A stretch of 64,000 nucleotides of DNA from Gemmatimonadota bacterium (GCA_027294455.1 JAPULZ010000196.1:1-64000); one strand, 5' to 3'; positions 34,824 through 43,909 are shown, counted from the stretch's first letter. Made by a program: numbers and translations. Notes: generated by a model not told the origin, from the letters alone.

Positions 34824-36866
34824 ATGTACCGTGCCGCCTCGTTTCTCGCAGCTACCGTCGTGTTCATCGCCGCCACCGAGCCGATGGCCGCTCAAGGGGC
34901 CGACGACCACCTGACCCTCGATCTCTATCTGGATTGGGAGCAGGTGCGTGCCCCCCAGATCTCGCCGGATGGCCGGCAAATCGTGTATACCCGCCGATGG
35001 ATCGACAAGGTGAACGACCGCTGGCAATCGTCTCTCTGGATCATGAACGCCGATGGCAGCCGCAACCGCCATCTCACCGAGGGATCCTCTCCGCAATGGT
35101 CAGCCGACGGCGACCGGATCGCGTTCATGCGTCAGGGCGAGCCGAGCGGCAGCCAGATCTTCGTCCGCTGGATGGACGCCGAGGGGGCCGAGACCCAGAT
35201 CACCCATCTCCAGGAATCGCCGAGCAACGTCTCCTGGGCGCCCGACGGCGAGCGGATCGCCTTCACGATGTCCGTGCCCTCGCCCTCTCCCTGGCGGGTG
35301 TCGCTGCCGGGACGTCCGAGCGGCGCGAAGTGGACCGACGAGCCCAAGGTGGTCACCCGGCTCACCTACCGGCGCGACCGGGTCGGCTTCATCGACGACG
35401 GCTACCGCCACCTCTTCGTCGTGCCGGCTGATGGCGGTACCGCCCGCCAGCTCACCGACGGCGACTGGAATCACAACGGCACGGGCTGGACCCCGGACAG
35501 CCGCGAGATCCTCTTCTCGTCGAACCGGGTCGAGGGGGCCGAGCACATCTGGCGTGAGTCGGAGGTGTACGCCGTGAACGTCGGAACCAAGGAGATCCGC
35601 ACCCTCACGACACGCCACGGTCCCGACGGTAGCCCGGTCGTATCGCCCAACGGCCGCCTCGTCGCCTACAGCGGATACGATTTCTCGGACGACACGTTCA
35701 TCGCGGGCGACATCTACCTGATGAGCATCGACGGCTCGAACCCCCGCGAGATCTCCGGCGACCACGACCGCCGCGCGCGGAATCTCACGTGGGCCCCGGA
35801 CAACAGCGGGCTCTATTTCACGTCCGACAACCAGGGAACGACCAACACCTACTTCGTCTCGGCAGATGGGGGCGTCCGGCAAGTGACCGAGGGCGATCAT
35901 CGCTTCCAGTTTACGAACATGACGGACCGGTTGCTGGCTGTCGGCACCGTGACCAGCGCCCACGAGCCAGGCGACGTGGTGACCGTCGACCTGCGGAACC
36001 CGGAGAACGTCACCAAGCTCACCGCGGTGAATGCCGACGTCCTCGCCGGCCGCACCCTGGGCGAGGTGGAGGAGATCTGGTACACGTCGGTGGACGACTA
36101 CCAGATTCAGGGATGGATCATCAAACCGCCGGACTTCGATCCCACCAAGAAGTATCCGTTGATCCTGTCGATTCACGGCGGCCCGCACGGCATGTACAAC
36201 AGCTCGTTCAATTTTGGGCGGCAGAATCACGCGGCCGAGGGTTACGTGGTGCTGTACACCAACCCGCGCGGAAGCTCCGGGTACGGCAGCCCGTTCGGCA
36301 ACGCCATCAAGCGCGCCTATCCGGGCAAGGACTTCGACGATCTCATGGCCGGGGTGGATACGGTCATCAACCGGGGCTACATCGATAACCGCAACATGTT
36401 CGTGTACGGCTGCAGCGGCGGCGGGGTGCTCACCTCCTGGGTCGTGGGGCACACCGATCGTTTCGCCGCGGCGTCGGCCAACTGCCCGGTCATCAATTGG
36501 ATGTCGTTCGTCGGGACGACCGACGGGGCCGGGTGGTACCGCAACTTCGACAAATTGCCGTGGGAAGATCCCAGTGAGCACCTGCGGCGCTCGCCGCTGA
36601 TGTATGTTGGCAACGTCACGACACCGACGATGTTGATGACCGGGGTCAACGACCTGCGGACGCCGATGCCACAAACCGAAGAGTACTACACGGCGCTGCG
36701 GTATCTGAAGGTACCGACCGCCATGATTCGGTTCAACAATGAATGGCACGGGACGAGCAGCACGCCTTCAAACTTCCTGCGGACGCAGCTGTATCTGCGG
36801 GAGTGGTTCGACAAGTACACCACGAAAGACGAAACCAACGTCACCTCGCCGCCTGAAGGCGGCTGA
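34824..36866 (+). CDS. S9 family prolyl oligopeptidase-like peptidase, exported
   Basis: A 680-residue secreted serine peptidase (signal 'FLAATVVFIAATEPMAAQ'). A seven-bladed TolB/WD-like propeller fills about 40-400 ('APQISPDGRQIVYTRR', 'VSPNGRLVAYSGYD', 'WAPDNSGLYFTSDN'). The alpha/beta hydrolase domain has 'ILSIHGGPHGMYNSSFN', nucleophile 'YGCSGGGVLTSW', Asp in 'GVNDLRTPMPQ' and His in 'NEWHGTSS'. Family enzymes cleave short peptides, often dipeptidyl/acylaminoacyl type. ATG 34824 has GGAGG upstream. A strong terminator follows at 36891. Confidence 0.94.
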   Translation: MYRAASFLAATVVFIAATEPMAAQGADDHLTLDLYLDWEQVRAPQISPDGRQIVYTRRWIDKVNDRWQSSLWIMNADGSRNRHLTEGSSPQWSADGDRIAFMRQGEPSGSQIFVRWMDAEGAETQITHLQESPSNVSWAPDGERIAFTMSVPSPSPWRVSLPGRPSGAKWTDEPKVVTRLTYRRDRVGFIDDGYRHLFVVPADGGTARQLTDGDWNHNGTGWTPDSREILFSSNRVEGAEHIWRESEVYAVNVGTKEIRTLTTRHGPDGSPVVSPNGRLVAYSGYDFSDDTFIAGDIYLMSIDGSNPREISGDHDRRARNLTWAPDNSGLYFTSDNQGTTNTYFVSADGGVRQVTEGDHRFQFTNMTDRLLAVGTVTSAHEPGDVVTVDLRNPENVTKLTAVNADVLAGRTLGEVEEIWYTSVDDYQIQGWIIKPPDFDPTKKYPLILSIHGGPHGMYNSSFNFGRQNHAAEGYVVLYTNPRGSSGYGSPFGNAIKRAYPGKDFDDLMAGVDTVINRGYIDNRNMFVYGCSGGGVLTSWVVGHTDRFAAASANCPVINWMSFVGTTDGAGWYRNFDKLPWEDPSEHLRRSPLMYVGNVTTPTMLMTGVNDLRTPMPQTEEYYTALRYLKVPTAMIRFNNEWHGTSSTPSNFLRTQLYLREWFDKYTTKDETNVTSPPEGG

Positions 36867-36890
36867 GCGGCCGGGGGCATGATCAAACGA

Positions 36891-36923
36891 ACAGGCGGAG
36901 GGCACTCCTCCGCCTGTTTTATT
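36891..36923 (+). terminator. Intrinsic terminator after the S9 peptidase
   Basis: ACAGGCGGAGG (36891-36901), loop GCACT, CCTCCGCCTGT (36907-36917), then TTTATTA. An 11-bp GC-rich stem with a T-tract. It lies between convergent genes, and the reverse strand reads the same stem just past the kinase stop at 36922, so it may work both ways. Confidence 0.85.
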
Positions 36924-38292
36924 ATGTCTTGCCGATTTTCTTGCCGCACCAGGCGCAGTGACTCCAGTAGTCCGCCACCACGCCCCAGCCGCACCTGCTG
37001 CATTTTTCGGCCTGCTCAGGCACTCTCCATTTTCGGCGAACCTTCGTCCGGCACCACGGGCAGTAACGCATGAACGGCATCAGGTCCCCTCGGCAACCGG
37101 GGCACCGGTGCGAATACCGCACGTCCGTGAACGCGCGAGTCGACGGCTCCTGCACCTGGCCCCCGTAACACCAGGGACAAAACCGCCAGTCCCGTTTGAG
37201 ACCGCGACGACAGCGGCGACAACGCGCGGGAAACGCCGATCCGCCCTTGAGGACCCGGCGCACCGTCCCGCACCAGGGGCAGTGGTGCATCGCTTCGGAC
37301 ACCGGCATGCTACACCGACCGCAGGTCGAGCGCGTTTCGAGCGCTCGCCCGTACCGGCGGCGGAACTCGCGCATGCGAACGCTCTTCCACTGTCCCTTGG
37401 CCTTTGGAGCCTTGGACCGTCGACGTCGCGCCGTGGCGTGGCGGAGCGTGCGTTGCTTGATGCGCCGAAACGCGGCCAGCATGTGTGTGCCATTGGAGAA
37501 GCGAGCCCGTTCATCGACCTCCATGGCGCGGCGCAGCAAATTCACGAAGTCGGGGTGTACCGTCCGGCGCAGTCTCTCGATACCCCACGGTGGCCACTCG
37601 TAGGGCCACTCGGGAAGTTCCCCCGAGAACATGCGGTACAAGACCAGACCCAGGGCGAACACATCCGACCGGAGCGACGGTTTCCCATGCGCTTGCTCCG
37701 GTGCCACATACCCGATCGAGCCGGTCCCGCCGCCCAGGATGGTGCGGGTCTTCAGGGCCACTTTGGCGATCCCGAAATCGGTGAGGCGCACCCGGTTCCC
37801 CGGAAAGAGGATCACGTTTTCGGGCTTGATGTCGCAATGAATGATGCTCCGTTGGTGGGCATACGAGACGGCCTCGAGCAACTGCTCCGCGAGCTGCAGC
37901 GCCGTCCGGGGCGCCAGCCGGTGTTTGAGGCGGTCGGCCAGCGAGGATTCGCCCAGCGGATACACGATGACGAACAGATCACCGATGTAGCTGGCGTTCT
38001 TCATGTGCAGGATGTTGGGGTGATCCAGGCTCGCCGTGAGGCGGACTTCTCTCCTGAAGTCGTCGAGCGTCTCCGGAGTCATCAGCCGGGCATGTGGAAT
38101 CTTGAGGGCCACCGGGATGCCCTCGATCGTGTCAAATGCGCGGTACACGACGGCAAACCCCCCCTGGGCGACGCGGCCATCGATACGGTACTTGTCGAGA
38201 CGGTCTCGGGCTTTGAGCACGGCGTGGGCATCCTCACCGGAAGCGATGGAACAACGCGCAAAGCAGCTCGCAAATTGCCATCCCACCGGCAA
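36922..38292 (-). CDS. Ser/Thr protein kinase with multiple C-terminal zinc ribbons
   Basis: A 456-residue cytoplasmic kinase. The catalytic domain (about 35-290) has 'VAQGGFAVVYRAF', 'VALKIPHARL', 'HCDIKPENVI', 'TDFGIAKV' and 'GSIGYVAPEQA'. The catalytic loop has Cys where most kinases have Arg (HCD not HRD), making it a non-RD kinase. After a basic linker, CxxC pairs follow in order: 'CGRCS', 'CPWCG', 'CRRCRRG', 'CPWCY', 'CPGCR', 'CPWCR', 'CSRCGWG' and 'CAWCG', giving four rubredoxin-like ribbons. There is no transmembrane helix. Zinc ribbons could bind nucleic acid or partners. The start is not certain; kinase homology begins near residue 33. Confidence 0.88.
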   Translation of the reverse strand: MPVGWQFASCFARCSIASGEDAHAVLKARDRLDKYRIDGRVAQGGFAVVYRAFDTIEGIPVALKIPHARLMTPETLDDFRREVRLTASLDHPNILHMKNASYIGDLFVIVYPLGESSLADRLKHRLAPRTALQLAEQLLEAVSYAHQRSIIHCDIKPENVILFPGNRVRLTDFGIAKVALKTRTILGGGTGSIGYVAPEQAHGKPSLRSDVFALGLVLYRMFSGELPEWPYEWPPWGIERLRRTVHPDFVNLLRRAMEVDERARFSNGTHMLAAFRRIKQRTLRHATARRRRSKAPKAKGQWKSVRMREFRRRYGRALETRSTCGRCSMPVSEAMHHCPWCGTVRRVLKGGSAFPARCRRCRRGLKRDWRFCPWCYGGQVQEPSTRAFTDVRYSHRCPGCRGDLMPFMRYCPWCRTKVRRKWRVPEQAEKCSRCGWGVVADYWSHCAWCGKKIGKT

Positions 38293-38353
38293 AAAGCCAA
38301 TATGTCCCGAGCCGGGCCTGGCGCCTCGACGGCAGTAGGTTCAAATTTTATAC

Positions 38354-38731
38354 ATGGCCAAGCCCCCCAAACACCTCGTGGTCATGGGCGATCGCGTTCT
38401 CGTCGCGCCGGAGCATGGCGAGGATCGCACGAGCGTCGGCCTGTATCTGCCGGCGACCGCAATCGACCGCCAGGCCGTGCAGACCGGCCGCATCGTGGCG
38501 GTGGGCCCGGGCCTGCCCATGGCCGAGCCGGCGTCCCTCGATGACGAGCCGTGGCAAATCGCCAAGAGCGGCACGAAATTCGTGCCGATGCAGGCGAAGG
38601 TGGGGGACGTCGCGATTTTCTTCCGGAAGGCCGCCGTGGAGATCTCGTTCGAAGAGGAACGCTATCTCGTCGTGCCTCAGGCCGGCATTCTGGTTCTCGT
38701 CCGGTCGAGCGATCAGCTCGACGAGCCATGA
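38354..38731 (+). CDS. GroES-like (Cpn10 family) protein
   Basis: A 125-residue member of the Cpn10 fold: 'MGDRVLVAPEHGEDRTSVGL', 'YLP', 'QTGRIVAVGPGLPM', 'KVGDVAIFFRKAAVEISFEE', 'YLVVPQAGILVLV'. It is longer than GroES (about 97) and has a changed mobile loop and an insertion near 'SLDDEPWQIAKSG'. No groEL is adjacent. It may be a specialised co-chaperonin or a GroES-like protein with another role. It overlaps the phosphatase gene (ATGA). Confidence 0.85.
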   Translation: MAKPPKHLVVMGDRVLVAPEHGEDRTSVGLYLPATAIDRQAVQTGRIVAVGPGLPMAEPASLDDEPWQIAKSGTKFVPMQAKVGDVAIFFRKAAVEISFEEERYLVVPQAGILVLVRSSDQLDEP

Positions 38732-39159
38732 CGCGTCCGCACCGCATCATTTTTCTTTGCGTCGCGAACTCGGCACGGAGCCAGATGGCCGAGGGGATCG
38801 CGCGCGCGACGGCTCCAGCGGATTGGATCGTTTCCAGCGCCGGGTCGCGCCCCGGGACGCTGGATCCCCTCGCAACCCGGGTCATGGCCGAAATGGATAT
38901 CGACATCAGCAAGCACCGGGCGAAGGGCTTCGACCAAGCCCCCCTCGCCGACGCGGACGTCATCGTGACCCTCTGCGCGGAAGAGGAGTGCCCGCTGACG
39001 CCACCACACGTGCGCCGAATCAGTTGGGAGATGCCCGACCCCGCCGGCCGCGGGGGCTCAGCGCCCGAGCAGTTGGCCGCGTTCCGGGAGGCCCGGGACG
39101 AGATCGCCCGCTGCATGACCGAATTTTGGAGCCGGACCGAAGCCGGCCAGCCGGCGTGA
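38728..39159 (+). CDS. Low-molecular-weight protein phosphatase / arsenate reductase-like
   Basis: A 143-residue LMW-PTP fold with the P-loop near the N-terminus: 'IIFLCVANSARSQMAEG' (CX5R type). 'DPLATRVMAEMDIDISKHRA' and 'DVIVTLCAEEECP' match thioredoxin-type ArsC, including a second Cys pair, so arsenate reduction is the first guess; tyrosine phosphatase activity is possible. No ars genes surround it. Coupled to the GroES-like gene and followed by a small membrane protein. Confidence 0.87.
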   Translation: MTRPHRIIFLCVANSARSQMAEGIARATAPADWIVSSAGSRPGTLDPLATRVMAEMDIDISKHRAKGFDQAPLADADVIVTLCAEEECPLTPPHVRRISWEMPDPAGRGGSAPEQLAAFREARDEIARCMTEFWSRTEAGQPA

Positions 39160-39163
39160 CATC

Positions 39164-39388
39164 GTGGTTGGCCTCCTGGTGTTCGCTTTCGCCGGTGTCT
39201 TGATCTGGCTTCTGTTGGCCCCGGCACGCTCCCGCCTCTCCCGTCACGCCGTCGACCCGGCGGAGCTCGAGTCGGCCGAGCGGGAGATGCAAGAACTCGA
39301 CGCCTCCGTGAGTCCGGAAGACGCCGACGACGAGTTCCCTGACTGGGGGCCGGGAGTCCCGAAGCAGCCGCGCGGTGAGCGAAAGTGA
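39164..39388 (+). CDS. Small single-pass membrane protein
   Basis: A 74-residue protein from GTG 39164, four bases after the phosphatase stop. One helix ('GLLVFAFAGVLIWLLLAPA') then a charged acidic tail. Not recognised. Co-transcription with the GroES-like and phosphatase genes is likely from spacing. Confidence 0.6.
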   Translation: MVGLLVFAFAGVLIWLLLAPARSRLSRHAVDPAELESAEREMQELDASVSPEDADDEFPDWGPGVPKQPRGERK

Positions 39389-39417
39389 CCCGTGGCCGAA
39401 GGGCGGTACCCGGTTCC

Positions 39418-40740
39418 TCAGTGATCGACGACGGCCACGCCGTCGGCTGTGACGCGGTGAGAAATCAAGGCCGTGAGTGACGGCCGCTCCCCGCCGATGC
39501 GCAGCGCCCGGTCAAGGGCCGTCAATCCCCGCTCCACGGTCGGTACGTCTCGCCCGGCTACCCGTGCCACCGGTTGTCCCTTCTCGACCACATCGCCCGG
39601 CTTCACGGAAAGCACCATTCCTGCGGCGTGGTCGATCGCGTCGTCCATTGCCGACCGACCGCCACCCATGGTCACGATGGCCTGCCCGATGATCCGGGGT
39701 TCGACCTGCCGAACGTAGCCGTCCATGTTCGCCTCCAAGATTTTCTCGACCGGTGCCCGAGGCAGTATGGCGGGATCGTCAACGACGCGCGGATCACCAC
39801 CCTGGGCATCGACCATCTCGCGGAACTTCTCCGCCGCGCGGCCCGACCCGATGGCTTCGCGCAAGATCTGGTGGGCCCCTGCGGCCGACTCGGCACCACC
39901 GGCGAGCAACAGCATTTCCGCACCAAGGGCATAGGTCACCGTCATCAGATCGTCAGGGCCCTCTCCTCGCAACGCTGCAATCGCTTCCGCCGTCTCCAAC
40001 GCGTTGCCGCACGCCCGGCCGAGGGGCCGGTCCATGGCAGTCAACAGGGCAACACACCGACACCCCCGGGATTCGCCGACCTCGATCATCATCTTGGCCA
40101 GCTCCATGGCGCGGTCGGTCTCGGGTAGGAACGAGCCGCTGCCCCACTTCACATCCAGCACGAGGCCGGAAATGCCTTCGGCGAGTTTCTTGGACATGAT
40201 GCTCGCCGCGATCAATGGAATGGACTCGATGGTGCCGGTGGCGTCACGCAAGGCGTACAGCTTGCGATCCGCCGGCGCGATGTCTGCCGTCGCTCCCATG
40301 AAGAAGGCCCCAATGCGATCCATCTGCGCCCGGGCCGCCGCCATGGAAAGCTGCGTACTGAATCCGGGAATCGCTTCGAGCTTGTCGAGGGTGCCACCGG
40401 TGTGCCCCAAACCCCGGCCGGCCATCGTGGGCACGGGCACGCCACAGCTGGCCATCAGCGGAACGAGCACGAGGGAAACCTTGTCTCCCACCCCGCCAGT
40501 CGAATGCTTATCGATCCAGGGTGGGTGACCGCCTTTGGGAAAACGAGCCCCTGATTGGAGCATCGCGTCCGTGAGGGCCGTGAACTCGTGCGGCTCGAGA
40601 CCATTCGCGAACACCGCCATCAACAACGCGGCCATCTGGTAGTCGGGGATCGTCCCGGAGGTGTACGCTGCGATGATGCGAGACCACTCTGCGGCGCTCA
40701 GACTGGCGCCGTCCCGCTTGCGGGCGATGAGGGTCTTCAG
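39418..40740 (-). CDS. deoA: Thymidine phosphorylase
   Basis: Thymidine plus phosphate to thymine plus 2-deoxyribose-1-phosphate. 'IPDYQMAALLMAVFANGL', 'WIDKHSTGGVGDKVSLVL', 'MAGRGLGHTGGTLDKLEAIP', 'SIMSKKLAEGISGLVLDVK' and 'ADRKLYALRDATGTIESIPL' identify the pyrimidine nucleoside phosphorylase family. No ATG lies near the expected N-terminus. A CTG at 40740, overlapping the upstream stop as CTGA and following GGAGGAGGAGG, would give 440 residues, the E. coli DeoA length; GTG 40815 would add 25 residues inside the upstream gene. The CTG start is therefore likely but unproved. Confidence 0.93.
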   Translation of the reverse strand: MKTLIARKRDGASLSAAEWSRIIAAYTSGTIPDYQMAALLMAVFANGLEPHEFTALTDAMLQSGARFPKGGHPPWIDKHSTGGVGDKVSLVLVPLMASCGVPVPTMAGRGLGHTGGTLDKLEAIPGFSTQLSMAAARAQMDRIGAFFMGATADIAPADRKLYALRDATGTIESIPLIAASIMSKKLAEGISGLVLDVKWGSGSFLPETDRAMELAKMMIEVGESRGCRCVALLTAMDRPLGRACGNALETAEAIAALRGEGPDDLMTVTYALGAEMLLLAGGAESAAGAHQILREAIGSGRAAEKFREMVDAQGGDPRVVDDPAILPRAPVEKILEANMDGYVRQVEPRIIGQAIVTMGGGRSAMDDAIDHAAGMVLSVKPGDVVEKGQPVARVAGRDVPTVERGLTALDRALRIGGERPSLTALISHRVTADGVAVVDH

Positions 40741-41093
40741 CCCCTCCTCCTCCGGAGCCGCTGACGGATGCGTTTGCGGCGGCGGTCGAGATTGCGGCGG
40801 GCATCGTCGCGCCACTCGTCGAGCTGGTCGCGCGCGTCGTCCTGCACCTTGCGCATCCGGCGTCTCACGCGCCGGCGAGTCACCTCACCGCGCGCCGGGG
40901 CGGTGAGGTATACGATGCCGGCACCCATCAGCCCGCCGATGATGATGCCGGCGAAAAAGAGACGGAGTCCCCCTCCGTTACTGTGAACCACGACCTCCTC
41001 GAAGTCGTCGTCCTCTTCCTGGAGGCTCTCGTCGTCTTCGAATTCGGCGTCCAATGCGTCGTCCTCCTCATCCACGGACATTCTGCGGACCAT
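40737..41093 (-). CDS. YtxH-like membrane protein
   Basis: A 118-residue protein: acidic N-terminal half (Asp/Glu runs), one helix 'LFFAGIIIGGLMGAGIVYLT', then 'APARGEVTRRR' and a highly basic Arg-rich tail with a coiled coil. Helix plus 'APxxGxxxR' is the YtxH/GvpP pattern. Function unknown, perhaps stress-related. It starts at ATG 41093 with a GGGGGTG site; its stop overlaps deoA. Confidence 0.7.
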   Translation of the reverse strand: MVRRMSVDEEDDALDAEFEDDESLQEEDDDFEEVVVHSNGGGLRLFFAGIIIGGLMGAGIVYLTAPARGEVTRRRVRRRMRKVQDDARDQLDEWRDDARRNLDRRRKRIRQRLRRRRG

Positions 41094-41317
41094 GACACCC
41101 CCAGTGTGCTTGGCGCACCACAAATCGTTGGTACATTGGATCATAGCGTCTTGACTGGGCTCCGTCGAGGCCGCCAGAATTCCTGAACCGTGGACTCATC
41201 GGGGGCAGTCAACATGGCCGGAACCTCGAACACAACCGACGTCGACCAGTTGTCGGATGTCGCGATGACGGTCGTTCGCGAAGAGGGGAAGGGTCGCTGA
41301 GTTCCAAACCAGAAGAT
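41094..41317. other. Divergent intergenic region before ligA
   Basis: A 224-base gap between the YtxH-like gene and ligA. It holds promoters in both directions, presumably. A possible 28-codon leader (ATG 41214 to TGA 41300, + strand) was noticed just before ligA but has no family evidence. Nothing else supported. Confidence 0.4.
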
Positions 41318-43339
41318 ATGACCACGGACGAAGATCTTCGTCGACGCGCGGTGCAGCTCGTGAGCCTCCTCCGCCGGGCCAATTACGCGTACTACATCCT
41401 GGACAAGCCGGAGATGTCTGACGCGGAGTGGGACCGCCTGTTTCGCGAGCTGCAACAGCTGGAGCGCGCGCATCCGGAATTGCGTGCTGCGGACTCTCCG
41501 ACCCTGCGGATCGGCGCAGAACCGGCGTCCGCGCTCACCAAGCACCGGCACCGTGTACCGATGCTGTCGCTGTCCAACGCGTTCGACGACGACGAGCTGG
41601 CGGCCTGGGAGCTACGGATCACCAAACTCGTCCCGGAGGTAGCCGAGGCGGGGTACCAGCTGGAGCTCAAGATCGACGGGGCCGCCGTCAACTTGACGTA
41701 CGAGGACGGCATCTTCACCGTTGGCGCGACCCGGGGGAACGGCGTCGTCGGCGAGAATATCACGGCCAACCTCCGGACGATTCCCGACATCCCTCTCCGG
41801 CTCGAAGGCACAGGGTCGCCGGCGGTCATGGAGATCCGCGGCGAGATCTACTTTCCGTTGAGTAACTTCGCGCGCCTCAACGAGCGTCGGGTCGCCCGGG
41901 GCGAGGAGCGCTTCGCCAACCCGCGCAACGCCGCCGCGGGGAGCCTGCGCCAACTCGATCCCAAGATCACCCGCGAGCGTGGGCTGCGTTTCTTCGCATT
42001 TCACATCGAGAGCGACGACCTACCCGCGACCACGACGCAACACGAAGCCCTGGACCAGCTGGAGTCATGGGGTTTTCGCGTGGCGCCACACCGCAGGCAC
42101 GTCGCGTCGCTGGAAGAGGCGCAGAAGGCCGCCGCCGAGTTCGAGGCGCTCATCCCCACCATAGACTTCGAGGCGGACGGGGTGGTCGTGAAAGTCGATC
42201 GCCTGGCTCTCCACGAGGCCCTCGGTGCCATCGGCGGTCGCGAGCCCCGCTGGGCCATCGCGCGCAAGTTCGCTCCCGAGGTGGCCGTCACCAAGCTCCT
42301 GGACATCCGCATCAACGTCGGACGCACGGGTGCCCTCAATCCCTGGGCCGTGCTCGAGCCCGTCGAAATCGGCGGGGTCACCGTGTCACGGGCCACATTG
42401 CACAACATGGATCTCATCGCGGCGAAGGACATCCGGATCGGCGACTTCGTCGAGGTCACACGGGCCGGAGAAGTGATTCCGCAGGTGCTCGGTCCCCTCC
42501 ACGAGCGGCGTCCGGCGGACGCCGAGCCGTACCTTCCACCCACTACCTGCCCCGCCTGCGACTTCCCCGTGGAACGTCCCGAAGGGGAGGTGGCACACTA
42601 TTGCCCCAACGCTTCATGCCCGGGGCGGCTGCTCGAGGCAATCACGCATTTCGCGTCCCGCGGGGCGTTGGACATTCGCGGCCTCGGTAACCAGCGCGTC
42701 ATGCAGCTCCACGAGGCGGGCCTCATCGCCGACGTCGGCGACCTGTACGCGTTGACACCCGATCGACTCCAGGCCCTGGAGGGATTCGGCGAGAAGGCCG
42801 CGAGCCAGCTGGTGGACGCCATCGCCGCATCCAAGACCCAGCCGCTGTCCAGGCTCCTGTTCGCGATCGGGATTCGCCACGTGGGCGCCGAGGGCGCCAA
42901 GTCGCTGGCGCGATCCTTTCGCACCATCGACGCCCTGATGGCGGCCTCGGAGGACGATACCGCAGCCGTCGATGGCATCGGCCCGACGATCGCCCAAGCG
43001 GTAGCGAGCTTCTTCGCCGAGCCGAAGAACCGGGGGCTGATCGAGCGTTTTCGGGCGTGCGGAGTCACCCTGGAGGAAACCGAGACCGGGACCGCGACCG
43101 GGAGCACGCTGATCGGCCAGACGTTCGTGCTGACCGGCACGCTCCCCAATTTCTCACGAGCCGAAGCCAAGGCACTGATCGAGCAGGCTGGGGGGCGGGT
43201 CTCCCCTTCTCTGTCCAAGAACACCACCGCCCTCGTGGTGGGGGAATCACCGGGCAGCAAGGCCGAAAAAGCACGGTCCCTCGGGGTGGCGCAGCTCGAT
43301 GAGGCGGGGCTCTTGCGTCGGATCGCAGACGATACCTAA
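41318..43339 (+). CDS. ligA: NAD-dependent DNA ligase
   Basis: Seals nicks with NAD+ during replication and repair. Domain Ia 'ANYAYYILDKPEMSDAEWDR' binds NMN; adenylation lysine K118 in 'ELKIDGAAV'; 'GATRGNGVVGENIT'; OB fold around 'VGRTGALNPWAVLEPV'; zinc finger 'CPACDFPV...CPNASCPG'; HhH repeats; C-terminal BRCT ('GQTFVLTGTLPNFSRAEAKA'). The 673-residue length is complete. Its presence 8 kb from the NurA-HerA-Mre11-Rad50 operon is probably coincidence. Confidence 0.97.
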   Translation: MTTDEDLRRRAVQLVSLLRRANYAYYILDKPEMSDAEWDRLFRELQQLERAHPELRAADSPTLRIGAEPASALTKHRHRVPMLSLSNAFDDDELAAWELRITKLVPEVAEAGYQLELKIDGAAVNLTYEDGIFTVGATRGNGVVGENITANLRTIPDIPLRLEGTGSPAVMEIRGEIYFPLSNFARLNERRVARGEERFANPRNAAAGSLRQLDPKITRERGLRFFAFHIESDDLPATTTQHEALDQLESWGFRVAPHRRHVASLEEAQKAAAEFEALIPTIDFEADGVVVKVDRLALHEALGAIGGREPRWAIARKFAPEVAVTKLLDIRINVGRTGALNPWAVLEPVEIGGVTVSRATLHNMDLIAAKDIRIGDFVEVTRAGEVIPQVLGPLHERRPADAEPYLPPTTCPACDFPVERPEGEVAHYCPNASCPGRLLEAITHFASRGALDIRGLGNQRVMQLHEAGLIADVGDLYALTPDRLQALEGFGEKAASQLVDAIAASKTQPLSRLLFAIGIRHVGAEGAKSLARSFRTIDALMAASEDDTAAVDGIGPTIAQAVASFFAEPKNRGLIERFRACGVTLEETETGTATGSTLIGQTFVLTGTLPNFSRAEAKALIEQAGGRVSPSLSKNTTALVVGESPGSKAEKARSLGVAQLDEAGLLRRIADDT

Positions 43340-43377
43340 GTTGCTTTACCTCAATAACATCGACGAAACGGTGAGTC

Positions 43378-43908
43378 ATGGCGCAGAACGGTAGCGGGGT
43401 GTTGAGTATCGGGTCGGCCACGATTCTCTCCTTGCGCCGCCTGCTCGGCGATCAGGCGGCACCTCTGCTCCAGGAAGCGGGCTATGCGTCCGGCACCGCG
43501 ATGTACCAGGCCTTCAGGGAGTGGCTCCAGCAGCGCACCAGCGTCGCCGACCCCGCGGAGCTCGACGTGTCCTACCTCGGACCCATGGTCTCCGAATTCT
43601 TCGGTCAGGCCGGGTGGGGCTCCGTCACGCTACGGCAACTCGGAACCCTCCTGGCGTTCGACACCACGGACTGGGCCGAGGTCGGGGACGACCGCACCGC
43701 GGCCGCCCCGTCGTGCCATCTCACCACGGGCATGCTGGCCGCATTCTTGACCCAGCTGGCGGGCAACGTCGTGGCGGTGATGCAGGTGGAATGTCTGACC
43801 TGCGGCGATCCGCGATGCCGGTTCCTCGCGGGGTCGCCCAACGCCCTCGAGGAGGTGTTCGAAGCGTCGGCCAGGGGCACGCACTACGGAGAACTGCTGC
43901 AGGTATAG
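43378..43908 (+). CDS. V4R (4-vinyl reductase) domain protein
   Basis: A 176-residue protein whose C-terminal half carries the V4R signature: 'CHLTTGMLAAFLTQLAGN', 'VVAVMQVECLTCGDPRCRFL'. The two CxxGDPxC cysteines fit the small-molecule or metal-binding site proposed for V4R domains (BchJ, XylR-type sensors). The N-terminal half resembles the helices that precede V4R in sensors. It heads a tight cluster with a TPR protein, a lipoprotein and an acyl-CoA synthetase, so lipid or aromatic sensing is one possible job. Confidence 0.82.
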   Translation: MAQNGSGVLSIGSATILSLRRLLGDQAAPLLQEAGYASGTAMYQAFREWLQQRTSVADPAELDVSYLGPMVSEFFGQAGWGSVTLRQLGTLLAFDTTDWAEVGDDRTAAAPSCHLTTGMLAAFLTQLAGNVVAVMQVECLTCGDPRCRFLAGSPNALEEVFEASARGTHYGELLQV

Positions 43909-43909
43909 C

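Noticed and set aside
35100-36749. 549-codon open frame on the - strand
   Set aside because: Antisense to the S9 peptidase, whose catalytic triad and propeller are clear.
41214-41300. Possible 28-residue leader peptide just before ligA
   Set aside because: The composition is plausible but no homology, no attenuator structure and only a weak ribosome site.
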